Assembly (NCBI GenBank): GCA_944380185.1
Contig: CALWGV010000076.1
Span: 1-34,516 of the forward strand
DNA: 34,516 nt
Source of the DNA: an uncultured Lachnospiraceae bacterium
Lineage (GTDB): Bacteria; Bacillota; Clostridia; Lachnospirales; Lachnospiraceae
Direction of reading: 5' to 3'
This document shows, in pieces, positions 1 through 7,009 of this stretch. Every line of letters starts with the position of its first letter. Within the stretch, counting starts at the first letter, position 1. The translations under genes and the position numbers were made by a program. Under the pieces are notes generated by a model that saw only the letters and a list, made by a program, of their open reading frames with translations, ran no database searches and was not told the DNA's origin.

Positions 1-881
1 CCTACAGAATTACAAATCTGTCCGATAGCGTCAATATCGACAAAAAATACGATACAAGGCGCATTTTCATTCGCCTGTTTAAACAGATCCCGCACCTTGG
101 CGGCTCACATGCCCACAAACATTTCCACGAATTCACTGCCCGAAATGGAGAAAAACGGAACGCCCGCCTCTCCGGCTACAGCCTTAGCCAGCAGCGTTTT
201 TCCGGTTCCGGGAGGCCCCACCAGCAGCACGCCCTTCGGCAGCTTCGCGCCAATCTCCGCATACTTTTTCGGATCGTGGAGGTAATCTACCACTTCCATC
301 AGGGATTCCTTGGCCTCGTCCTGTCCGGCAACGCTGTCGAACTTCACCCCGGTTTTCTCGTCAGCCACATAGATTTTCGCGCCGGATTTTCCGAAGGACA
401 TGGTATTTCCCAGGCTGCCCGGCGACTGATCCCTCATCTTCTTTTTCATCCAGCGGTAGCATACTTCCCCGATGATAAAGAAGAACAGTATTGGCAAAAT
501 CCACGTTAAAATAAAGGATGTAAGCGGATTTGCCTGTGTCGGGATGGCGGCGGAAAATTGAATGTCGTCGTGTTCCAGCAGCTGCTGCAGCAGCCGCTGC
601 CCATCCTCCGGCCAGATGCCGGTCTTATAGATCTGTTCCTTCTTTTCTTCGCCCGCGAGGAAGACAAACTGACCGGAAGATTCGTCATAAGATACTTCCT
701 TGACCTCTCCGCTGTCAATCATCTCCAGGAACTGAAAGTAAACGACTTCAATCACCGAACGCTGCAGCATGGAAGGAAACACCAGAGCATTGAGCAGCAT
801 GATAATGAGCAGCGCGATGATCGCGTAAAAGATAAACGGTTTTTTGGAGGGAGAACGTTTCTCGTCTACAACCTCGTGCAT
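1..881 (-). pseudogene. ftsH: ATP-dependent membrane metalloprotease FtsH, broken and cut by window edge
   Basis: FtsH is a membrane-anchored AAA+ zinc protease that degrades misassembled membrane and short-lived cytosolic proteins. The visible part has a short cytosolic N-terminus, a transmembrane segment (about residues 15-36), the extracytoplasmic domain, a second membrane segment (about 121-141) and the start of the AAA domain with Walker A GPPGTGKT (222-229) and the pore-loop region FVEMFVGM. The codon after FVGM, normally Gly, is TGA (positions 105-107). Beyond it the frame continues as [20 protein letters not shown], so the homology does not end there. In that extension the Walker B stretch reads FFVDIDAIG where the family has FIDEIDAIG, losing the Mg-coordinating Asp, and the residues after it are also unusual. 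The protease domain would lie outside the window. Two independent lesions favour a pseudogene over a sequencing error. An IS element sits within about 40 bp of the start codon. Confidence 0.8.
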
Positions 882-921
882 AGTTCTTTTTCTCCTCGTA
901 TTATAAAGTAGTAGTGATTAT

Positions 922-1102
922 AGACCCTCTCCAAGGTCTGTATGCTATACTGTTAGGAGATACTGTGGATTGGTATTTTTCTCCTACCACTCGATGGTTA
1001 CGGAAAGGCTCCAACCACAGCCTCTTTGTATAGTTGTTAATCAGTTAGATACCGCATGACGGTTGATTTAGAACGAGGGTACACAAGCAAAGAGCCCTGT
1101 GG
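922..1102 (+). ncRNA. Candidate IS110 bridge RNA region in the left end
   Basis: The non-coding sequence upstream of the transposase can fold into successive stem-loops. AGACC (922-926) pairs with GGTCT (935-939). TAGGAGA (954-960) pairs with TCTCCTA (980-986) around a 19-nt loop. A long stem is formed by CCACAG (1015-1020) with CTGTGG (1097-1102) and CTCTTTG (1022-1028) with CAAAGAG (1088-1094), closing a loop of about 59 nt that holds a small ACCG/CGGT hairpin. This layout of a 5' hairpin followed by larger internal loops is that of the bridge RNAs described for the IS110 family, whose loops recognise target and donor DNA. The large loop contains TTAATCAGTTAG (1037-1048), close to TTAATAGTTAG in the right end (2455-2465), as expected of a donor guide. 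Folding was done by eye, and expression and function are inferred. Confidence 0.5.
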
Positions 1103-1142
1103 TCTCAAACAGTATCTAAATCTATTACGAAGGAGTATTTTT

Positions 1143-2319
1143 ATGATCTACGTTGGAATTGATGTCGCTAAGGATAAGCATGACTGCTTTGTCACAAGCT
1201 CTGATGGCAAAGTCCTCTTTCCGGTTTTTACTATCCAGAATAACCGAGAGGGATTTGATGATCTCTTTTCCAAAATCCAATCCGTTTCTTCAGAGGTGTC
1301 CAATATAAAAGTAGGACTGGAAGCCACCGGACATTACTCTTACAACCTGCTCGGCTATCTCATCGACAAAGGCCTGACCACCTATGTCATCAATCCGCTC
1401 CACACAAATCTTTACAGAAAAAGTCTCACCCTTAGAAAGACGAAAACGGATAAGATCGATGCACGAATCATTTCTATGATGCTCATGTCTGATGTTGAAC
1501 TTGAAGTCCTACTCAGATTCATCATATCACAATGAGGAGTTAAAGCCACTCACCCGTTATTGTTTTGATAAGGTTCAGCAACGCGCTCAGCTCAAACAGT
1601 CTGTCTCCAAGCTTGTCACCATCCTCTTCCCCGAATTGGAAAAGCTTGTTCCGTCACTCCACCTGGCTTCTGTATATACCCTGCTTTCCGAACTCCCTTC
1701 TGTCAGAGAGATTGCCTCCTGCCATCTGGCACACCTGACGAAGCTGTTGGAAAGTGCCTCGAAAGGCCGTTACAGCAGGAAGAAAGCGATTGAAATACGG
1801 GAGTCTGACAGAACCTCCATCAGCTCTAACATGCCTGCCAGGTCTCTGGAATTAAGGCACACACTCCGGCTGATCGGTGAACTGGATTCTGAGATCACAG
1901 AAATCGAATCCGAGATCAAACGGATCATGGATCGGATCTCTTCCCCAATCCTGACCATTCCCGGAACAGGCTACCGCATGGGTGTCATGATCCTGGCTGA
2001 AATCTGGGATTTCTCCCGCTTTGATTCACCGGATAAGATCCTGGCATACGCCGGAGCTTCTCCATCCACCTATCAATCCGGGCAGCTGGAATCCTCTTAT
2101 TCCCATATGGAAAAGCGGGGCTCACGCTATCTGCGTTTTGCCCTGATCAATGCCACCTAGTATGTCTACCACCGGGATGAAACATTCGGTGCATATCTTC
2201 AGAAGAAGATTTCTGAAGGGAAGCACTACAACATTGCCATCACTCACGCTACAAAGGAACTTGTGCGGTTGATCTATGCAATGGAAAAATCCGGCAAGTC
2301 TTACATAAAAACAGCATAA
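1143..2319 (+). pseudogene. IS110-family transposase (DEDD/Tnp_20), frameshifted and with internal stop
   Basis: IS110 transposases are RNA-guided DEDD recombinases with a RuvC-like N-terminal domain and a C-terminal domain carrying a catalytic serine. The start at 1143 follows GAAGGAG. The N-terminal part shows GIDVAKDKHD (Asp7), GLEATGHY (Glu60) and KTKTDKIDARI (Asp103, Asp106), matching the family spacing. The C-terminal part has IPGTGYRMGVMILAEI and GASPSTYQSGQ with the expected Ser. The frame breaks at about 1495, where one extra T (GATGTTGAAC for an expected GATGTGAAC) shifts it. The reading then continues in the next frame to a TAG at 2158-2160 and resumes as YVYHRDETFGAYLQKK to a TAA at 2317-2319. 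With one frameshift and one nonsense codon this copy cannot make a full transposase. Confidence 0.88.
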
Positions 2320-2478
2320 CTTCCTCTGCCCCATAACACTCTCTTCGAGCACCGATATACGATGCTCTGTTTGTCATGCGATTTTCAAGGTACAAATATA
2401 TCTGAAATGCGTCTCCGAAATTCATTCATAAAATCTTCATTTTAGACTTGACTTTTAATAGTTAGTCTTTCTCGCTCT

Positions 2479-2506
2479 TTCCATTAAGAATATTCCATTA
2501 AGAATA
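2479..2506. repeat. Perfect 14-bp tandem duplication
   Basis: TTCCATTAAGAATA occurs twice head to tail (2479-2492 and 2493-2506). It lies just outside the proposed right end of the IS110 element, in the gene-free stretch 2320-2638 that otherwise holds the IS right end and the PTS operon terminator. A slippage duplication or a trace of the insertion event are both possible. Confidence 0.8.
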
Positions 2507-2561
2507 ATTTTTTCACCAGAAAGCCTCGTTTTTAGCAAACCCTTTTCTCTCTGCCTCCACA

Positions 2562-2594
2562 GGAAAAGGCGCCATCCCTGATGACGCCTTTTCC
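2562..2594 (-). terminator. Rho-independent terminator of the PTS operon
   Basis: GGAAAAGGCG (2562-2571) pairs with CGCCTTTTCC (2585-2594), and inside it CATC pairs with GATG around a 3-nt loop. The structure lies 45 bp past the EIID stop codon. The A/T-rich arms and a TTTTT tract on the plus side mean it could work in both directions and shield the operon from the IS. Confidence 0.85.
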
Positions 2595-2638
2595 TTTTTC
2601 AACATTCCACAGCAATGTTCCGTTTTCGCACGGCTTTC

Positions 2639-3487
2639 TCAGCCCAATACACCGAAGTAAGTGCCAATGCAGGAAACAATAATCAAAATAATCAGTATGG
2701 TTGTCGTCTTAATCTTCTTACCCAGCAGCCAATACATGAGTCCGAATACAGCGAGAGAAAGAAATCCCGGCATAATCTGATCGATATAGGATTGAATCGA
2801 CGACATGGCTCCGTCCACACCTACCTCCAGCGGAATCGAGACGCTAATCATGCTGGCCGCCATCGCTCCTACCACCATCAGGCCAAGTATGGAGGCCGAC
2901 TTCGTAACCTTCTCAATGATGTTGCTGTTGGACATATTGGCAAAGAATTTCACACCATTGTCATATCCCAGTCCCAGGCAGTAAATTCTTGCAATCACCG
3001 CCGGAACATTGAAGATCAGCAGAAACAGCACAGGTCCCAAAAGACTCCCCTGCTGTGCAAAGGACACACCAATACCCGTTGCGATTGTAAGCCAGGTACC
3101 CCAGAAAAATGCGTCTCCAATGCCTGCCATAGGGCCCATCAGTGAAACCTTTACGGAACTGATTATGCTGGGATCAAAATCCTTATTCTTTTTGTGCTCT
3201 TCCTCCATAGCCGCACAAATGCCGTACAGCAAGGACACAATATGAGGAGTACAGGCCATAAATTCCAAATGCCGCTTCAGAGCAGCTGCCATTTCTTTCC
3301 GATCGTCCTTATACAGACGCTTCAAGACAGGAATCATCGTATAGCAGGCGGGAAGATTCTGCTGACGTTCATAATTCCAATCGGTATCCTGGCAGCAGCT
3401 TCTCAAAAGCACCTTCCGCATATCACTTTTTGTGAGCAGAGAACCTTCACGGTAAGCATCGTTCTTAGAATTCGTTGTCGTCGACAT
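2639..3487 (-). CDS. PTS system mannose/fructose/sorbose-family EIID component
   Basis: Membrane subunit that, with EIIC, forms the sugar channel of a mannose-class phosphotransferase system. It is 282 aa, the usual length. The family motif GPMAGIGDAFFWGTW is present near residue 125, preceded by a cytosolic N-terminal region with several helices, and the C-terminal half has the expected hydrophobic segments ending in GTYFGVLG. The ATG is preceded by GAAGGAGG and overlaps the 3' end of the EIIC gene by 23 bp, so translation is probably coupled. It is the last gene of the operon and is followed by a strong terminator. The transported sugar cannot be deduced from the sequence. Confidence 0.93.
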   Translation of the reverse strand: MSTTTNSKNDAYREGSLLTKSDMRKVLLRSCCQDTDWNYERQQNLPACYTMIPVLKRLYKDDRKEMAAALKRHLEFMACTPHIVSLLYGICAAMEEEHKKNKDFDPSIISSVKVSLMGPMAGIGDAFFWGTWLTIATGIGVSFAQQGSLLGPVLFLLIFNVPAVIARIYCLGLGYDNGVKFFANMSNSNIIEKVTKSASILGLMVVGAMAASMISVSIPLEVGVDGAMSSIQSYIDQIMPGFLSLAVFGLMYWLLGKKIKTTTILIILIIVSCIGTYFGVLG

Positions 3488-4238
3488 CAGCCGCTACCTC
3501 CTTCTTTCCACTGTTAAAAAATACCAGAGCCGCCACACACAGTCCAACCAGTGCCACGCCAAAGGTCGGCATACCCAAATACACCACCAGCAGGAAACCG
3601 ATCAGGAGATAAGGAGACAGCTCCTTTCTCAGCAGCATTCTCGCCAACATTGCACAGCCTATCGCCGGCAGCATCCCCGCAACTACATCCATACCGGTCA
3701 GAATGAATTCAGGCACATATTCAAGCAGCTTCTCGATAACCGGCAGGCCAAAATAAAAGCCTGCGCCTACAATAAGTGCCAAAATAAAGGCTGTTGCAAA
3801 ATGCGCCACGTTAAACAGCACTTCTATTTTATGTGCGTTCCCTTCCTCTGCCGCACGATCGCACATATGAGCGACTTCCGTGTACACAAACATCATATTC
3901 AGATTCGTAACAATGCTCATTAGAGAGGCCACCGGAATCCCCAGCGCTACCGCCATCCCTACCTCTTGGCCGGACAAAATCACAAAAGCCGTGCCTATTA
4001 TTGTCCCGGATATCATATCCGGCGGATTGCTTGCTCCAATCGGAACCGCCCCCAAAAATGCCAGTTCCATCGCCGCGCCGACCGTAATCCCCGTCTTTAA
4101 ATCCCCCAGAACCAGACCGGTAAGCGTACCAACGATGATCGGACGATCGATCATCGGCGAACCAACATACACATTCATGTAAGCGATAATATAAACTACA
4201 CCGATCATAATCGCCTGAAACAGTAAATTGTCACCCAT
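3465..4238 (-). CDS. PTS system mannose/fructose/sorbose-family EIIC component
   Basis: Integral membrane permease subunit of a mannose-class PTS. The 257-aa protein has about six to seven hydrophobic stretches. Family motifs are visible: PMIDRPIIVGTLTGLVLGD near residue 28, GAAMELAFLGAVPIGAS near 55 and the sequence around SGTIIGTAF. It ends in a short charged tail that overlaps the start of EIID. A gap of 20 bp separates it from EIIB upstream, with an AGGAGGAAG ribosome site. It should work with the EIID, EIIB and EIIA of the same operon. Its substrate is unknown. Confidence 0.93.
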   Translation of the reverse strand: MGDNLLFQAIMIGVVYIIAYMNVYVGSPMIDRPIIVGTLTGLVLGDLKTGITVGAAMELAFLGAVPIGASNPPDMISGTIIGTAFVILSGQEVGMAVALGIPVASLMSIVTNLNMMFVYTEVAHMCDRAAEEGNAHKIEVLFNVAHFATAFILALIVGAGFYFGLPVIEKLLEYVPEFILTGMDVVAGMLPAIGCAMLARMLLRKELSPYLLIGFLLVVYLGMPTFGVALVGLCVAALVFFNSGKKEVAADVDDNEF

Positions 4239-4258
4239 CTTCCTTCCTCCTAAAAGCC

Positions 4259-4729
4259 TTAAATCAGATCCATAACATTTTGCGGTGTATCATTGGGAAC
4301 CATCTGAATTTCCATAACGATTCCCCTATCATTCATCTTTCGCAGCAGATCACAGTCTTTTTCGGATACAAACACCGCCAGGGATATCTGTTTCTTTTCG
4401 TCTCCTACACGGGTTCCTCCCAGATTAATTTTCTTAATCACGGGAACTCCCTCACAGAGACGATAGGCATCTTCTATTGTCTCTACAATGATCATCAGCT
4501 TGTACTTATCCGTAGCCCCGCTGTTTAGTGCAGCTATGGAATCTTCCACATTCTTGATTACCATCTTAATTCCTTCCGGCTTTGCCATGCGAAGAGCTGC
4601 TTTTCTCAGCTCGTCCTTGGCCACGCCATCATTTGCAATCAGAATGCAGTCGGTACCCAGACTTCTTGTCCATTTAAATGCTACCTGACCATGGAGCAGG
4701 CGATGATCTACTCTCACCAGCTTTAACAT
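4259..4729 (-). CDS. PTS system mannose/fructose/sorbose-family EIIB component
   Basis: Cytosolic phosphocarrier that takes phosphate from EIIA and passes it to the incoming sugar. The 156-aa protein begins with the family signature VRVDHRLLHGQVAFKW, in which His13 is the expected phosphorylation site. A second conserved stretch, INLGGTRVGDEKKQIS, lies near residue 100. EIIB is encoded as a separate polypeptide rather than fused to EIIA, as in levan- and sorbose-type systems. Only 4 bp separate it from the BtpA-like gene upstream, so the two are likely translated together. Confidence 0.94.
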   Translation of the reverse strand: MLKLVRVDHRLLHGQVAFKWTRSLGTDCILIANDGVAKDELRKAALRMAKPEGIKMVIKNVEDSIAALNSGATDKYKLMIIVETIEDAYRLCEGVPVIKKINLGGTRVGDEKKQISLAVFVSEKDCDLLRKMNDRGIVMEIQMVPNDTPQNVMDLI

Positions 4730-4733
4730 ACTC

Positions 4734-5471
4734 TCACCTCCTTATCTCTTTTACTTTTTCGACAATATGAGCTACATACTCTGCAGATACTTCGCCTTCA
4801 TCCTTATGGCCTTCCTTAAAATAGCTTCCCACAATGGCTCCATCTGCATAGGTAAACTGCTCTGCCATATTCTCCGGCGTTATTCCTGCACCTACTATCA
4901 GCGGAAAATCACCGATGGCATTGCGAAATTGAATGATCTTCTCCAGAGAAGTCTCCTGTCCCGTTCTGTCCTGCGTCACACAGATTGCATCGCAGCGCTG
5001 CATGGCCGTCCTCAAATCTTCCTCCACACTGTGTATGGACAATACCGGCTGGTACTTAAAGCGCACGCCTCCTATCACCTTTCCCCTGTACCGTCCGCGA
5101 TACAGGTCGAAAAAGGCCTGCAGCGTATCTTCATCTTTTTCTTCCACATGTCCGACCACAGAGTCCACCTGTATAAATGCGGCATCATATCTCATCGCCA
5201 GTTCAAAACCCATCGCATCTGAATTCAGGCAGTTTACCCCATAAATCACGGGAACCTGCTGTTGCTGTATGTAGCGCAGGGCCTCTTCCATGTTATGGTA
5301 ACGGCCAAAATAATTTTCTACGATCACAGCGTCCACTCCGCCTTTTATGTAGATTTCCAGCTCTCGCTTGAAACGATCCAGTATGTCGCTGTCATCTGTT
5401 CCCTTTAAATGCAGCATGGCAAGAATTGGTTTTTTGTTTGGGAAAATATCCAGAAATGTTGTCTGCGTCAT
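4734..5471 (-). CDS. BtpA/SgcQ-family TIM-barrel protein in a PTS operon
   Basis: This 245-aa protein belongs to the BtpA family, named for a cyanobacterial photosystem I biogenesis factor. It also includes SgcQ of E. coli, encoded in a PTS-type sugar cluster. Visible family features are PILAMLHLKG at the N-terminus, GGVDAVIVENYFG (near 44), PVIYGVNCLNSDAMG (near 73), a conserved GGVRFKYQP, DAICVTQDRTGQETS, then PLIVGAGITPEN and ADGAIVGSYFKEG at the C-terminus. The last two resemble the phosphate-gripping loops at the end of many TIM barrels. The biochemical reaction of this family is not settled. Sitting between EIIA and EIIB, it may act on the phosphorylated sugar that the transporter delivers. 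No membrane segment or signal peptide is seen. Confidence 0.85.
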   Translation of the reverse strand: MTQTTFLDIFPNKKPILAMLHLKGTDDSDILDRFKRELEIYIKGGVDAVIVENYFGRYHNMEEALRYIQQQQVPVIYGVNCLNSDAMGFELAMRYDAAFIQVDSVVGHVEEKDEDTLQAFFDLYRGRYRGKVIGGVRFKYQPVLSIHSVEEDLRTAMQRCDAICVTQDRTGQETSLEKIIQFRNAIGDFPLIVGAGITPENMAEQFTYADGAIVGSYFKEGHKDEGEVSAEYVAHIVEKVKEIRR

Positions 5472-5494
5472 CTTTTTCTCCTCTTCCTTATCTT

Positions 5495-5908
5495 TTAAAA
5501 ATCTTCTTGTTCAGACTCTACGATTTTTGCCAGCTGAATTCCTGCACATGAAGAATCCTTTACCTTCTTGACTGCTTCTTCATCCAGAGGACCCGGGCAA
5601 TCTACACAAATAGAAAGAAGCATATTTAAATTCATACCGGTAAATAACCTCACGTTTTGATAAGCCGTCAGAGGATATAGAGCGGAAAATACACTGGCCC
5701 CCAGCAAATCGCATAAAATCACATGTTCTACATCCGGTTCCTTTTCTATCTCCGCTCTGAGCTGTATGGCAAATTCGTCCGGGTGATGTCCGGGCTGCAG
5801 ACTGTACACCTCCGTATTATATTCGATCCTGCCCAGAATCATCTGCGCCGTATCCAATAAGCCGGGTGCCAGACCACCATGAGATGCGAGAATCACCTTT
5901 CTCTTCAT
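5495..5908 (-). CDS. PTS system mannose-family EIIA component
   Basis: Cytosolic phosphocarrier receiving phosphate from HPr. The protein has 137 aa and a single EIIA domain. It starts with VILASHGGLAPGLLDTA, in which His10 is the phosphorylation site, and has the second family motif HVILCDLLGASVFSAL (near 63) and a region TGMNLNMLLS (near 90) typical of the fold. It is the first gene of the leftward operon, with an AGGAGGGG ribosome site 5-7 bp before the ATG. The 5' leader of about 80 nt carries two direct repeats. Confidence 0.93.
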   Translation of the reverse strand: MKRKVILASHGGLAPGLLDTAQMILGRIEYNTEVYSLQPGHHPDEFAIQLRAEIEKEPDVEHVILCDLLGASVFSALYPLTAYQNVRLFTGMNLNMLLSICVDCPGPLDEEAVKKVKDSSCAGIQLAKIVESEQEDF

Positions 5909-5947
5909 TGTTACCCCTCCTGAAACCTCGTATCTTATATTTTTATA

Positions 5948-5982
5948 GATGTCTTATGTTGTATTATGATGTGTTAAGTTGT
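5948..5982. promoter_or_regulatory. Two 15-bp direct repeats, candidate operator of the PTS operon
   Basis: GATGTCTTATGTTGT (5948-5962) and GATGTGTTAAGTTGT (5968-5982) match at 13 of 15 positions and are exactly 20 bp apart, about two helical turns. They fall just downstream of the PTS promoter, where a bound repressor would block elongation. The adjacent divergent GntR/UTRA protein is the natural candidate ligand-controlled binder. This is an inference from position and spacing, since UTRA regulators often prefer palindromes. Confidence 0.5.
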
Positions 5983-5995
5983 TTTATTTAGCTAT

Positions 5996-6024
5996 ATAAT
6001 AATACATTTCTCTGTCCATGTCAA
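5996..6024 (-). promoter_or_regulatory. Sigma-A promoter of the PTS operon
   Basis: On the minus strand TTGACA (6024-6019) is followed, after a 17-bp spacer, by TATTAT (6001-5996). A second TTGACA overlaps slightly upstream (6032-6027). Transcription would begin near 5989, giving a leader of about 80 nt to the EIIA start. Confidence 0.72.
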
Positions 6025-6041
6025 TCTGTCAACAATAAATA

Positions 6042-6070
6042 TTGCCAATTTTTTTCTCTTTGAGTATAAT
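6042..6070 (+). promoter_or_regulatory. Sigma-A promoter of the GntR regulator gene
   Basis: TTGCCA (6042-6047), a 17-bp spacer and a perfect TATAAT (6065-6070) lie 40 bp before the regulator start. It is back to back with the PTS promoter, the two -35 boxes being only 17 bp apart. Confidence 0.75.
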
Positions 6071-6110
6071 ACATTTATATATTTATCCCCCTAAATACTC
6101 GGAGGCATCT

Positions 6111-6842
6111 ATGAAACCATTAAAAGAAATGAATCCCATCACATTACAGGAGCGGATATATTATGATCTTTCCGAAAAAATAAAAAATGGAGAATACAAG
6201 CCCGGAGACCGTATTCCCACAGAAATGCAATTAAGCCAAATGTATGATGTCAGCCGCGTCACTGTTCGCGGCGCATTAAAACAGCTGGTCGATGAAGGTA
6301 TTCTTATAAAAAAGCATGGCAAGGGCACTTTTGTAAAAAATACCACCTATGTAGAATCCGGTTCGGCTTCTCTGAATTTTACCGAAGCCTGTCTCCGTCA
6401 AAACGCCGTCCCCTCCACGCAGATTATCAGCTGCCGCCTATGTCCTGGAGATAAAGAGATCTTGAAATCGCTGAAAACCAATTCCTCTGCCCTTATTGAA
6501 ATCGTGCGTCTGCGCCTGATCAACGGCATGCCATGTATCGTGGAGCTGGATTATTTTCCGGAAGAATATCGTTTTTTGCTGAATGAAAATCTGGAGGATC
6601 GGTCTCTGATACAGACAATCACAGAGAGAACAGGTATTATTCCCTGTTATTTTGAGGATCAATTTCGTGTGCGCTATGCCAAAAAAGAATTTGCGCAGCT
6701 GTTAAATTGCCCCACCGCCACACCTCTGCTGGAGGTCACCCAGAAACGCTTTTCCCAAAAGGGGGAGATTGTCTACATCAACAAACAAAACATCCTCACA
6801 AGCAATTATGTTTACGTAATTCAGTCTCCGATCAAGATGTAA
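6111..6842 (+). CDS. GntR-family (HutC/UTRA) transcriptional regulator
   Basis: Sugar-responsive DNA-binding regulator of 243 aa. The N-terminal winged helix (about residues 10-75) shows the GntR pattern GEYKPGDRIPTEMQLS, YDVSRVTVRGALKQLVDEG and the wing KKHGKGTFV. The C-terminal UTRA ligand domain follows (about 90-240) and includes VELDYFPEEY and a typical final strand TPLLEVTQKRFSQ. The start was placed at 6111 because GGAGG at 6101-6105 precedes it, and an upstream ATG in frame has no such site. It is divergent from the mannose-class PTS operon and most likely controls it, with the phosphorylated substrate or a product as signal. It is one of two plus-strand genes left of the origin. Confidence 0.9.
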   Translation: MKPLKEMNPITLQERIYYDLSEKIKNGEYKPGDRIPTEMQLSQMYDVSRVTVRGALKQLVDEGILIKKHGKGTFVKNTTYVESGSASLNFTEACLRQNAVPSTQIISCRLCPGDKEILKSLKTNSSALIEIVRLRLINGMPCIVELDYFPEEYRFLLNENLEDRSLIQTITERTGIIPCYFEDQFRVRYAKKEFAQLLNCPTATPLLEVTQKRFSQKGEIVYINKQNILTSNYVYVIQSPIKM

Positions 6843-6885
6843 GAAAAGTATAGAAAAAAGTATAAGAAAAAACAGTGACACGCAC

Positions 6886-6931
6886 AAAAAAGACCGCTTC
6901 ATCCGATTATCCGGCATATCAGCGATCTTTT
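6886..6931. terminator. Shared terminator between gntR and the DUF3881 gene
   Basis: AAAAGA (6888-6893) pairs with TCTTTT (6926-6931) and CGCT (6895-6898) with AGCG (6921-6924), with one mismatch between. A CCG/CGG pair sits inside the loop. The A-rich left flank and T-rich right side suit termination of both convergent genes. Confidence 0.65.
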
Positions 6932-7009
6932 CTTTTGGCTTACTTTATTTTTCTCTGTCCCTTCTCGGCCAAAAGCCTGCAATTTCCCTGCATATCTTTG
7001 GTTATCTCT

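Larger units (their letters stand above)
922..2470 (+). mobile_element. IS110-family insertion sequence, decayed copy (ends approximate)
   Basis: The element consists of a DEDD-type transposase pseudogene (1143-2319), a structured non-coding left end of about 200 bp and a right end of about 150 bp. IS110 elements lack terminal inverted repeats and do not always duplicate the target, so the exact ends cannot be read from one copy. The left limit is set before the first hairpin at 922-939. The right limit is set after a short hairpin-like motif (AGACT ... AGTCT, about 2443-2467) that contains a TTGACT box at 2448-2453. IS110 circles typically form a junction promoter from a -35 in the right end and a -10 in the left end, and TATACT at 946-951 could be the partner. 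The insertion lies directly upstream of the ftsH-like pseudogene, in opposite orientation. Confidence 0.75.

Noticed and set aside
1056-1142. 29-codon extension of the IS110 transposase
   Set aside because: It falls in the structured non-coding end, and the family start MIYVGIDVAKD at 1143 has its own ribosome site.
5948-6070. CRISPR-like short repeats in the gntR-PTS interval
   Set aside because: Only two units, 15 bp each and 20 bp apart, with no spacers or cas genes; operator sites explain them better.
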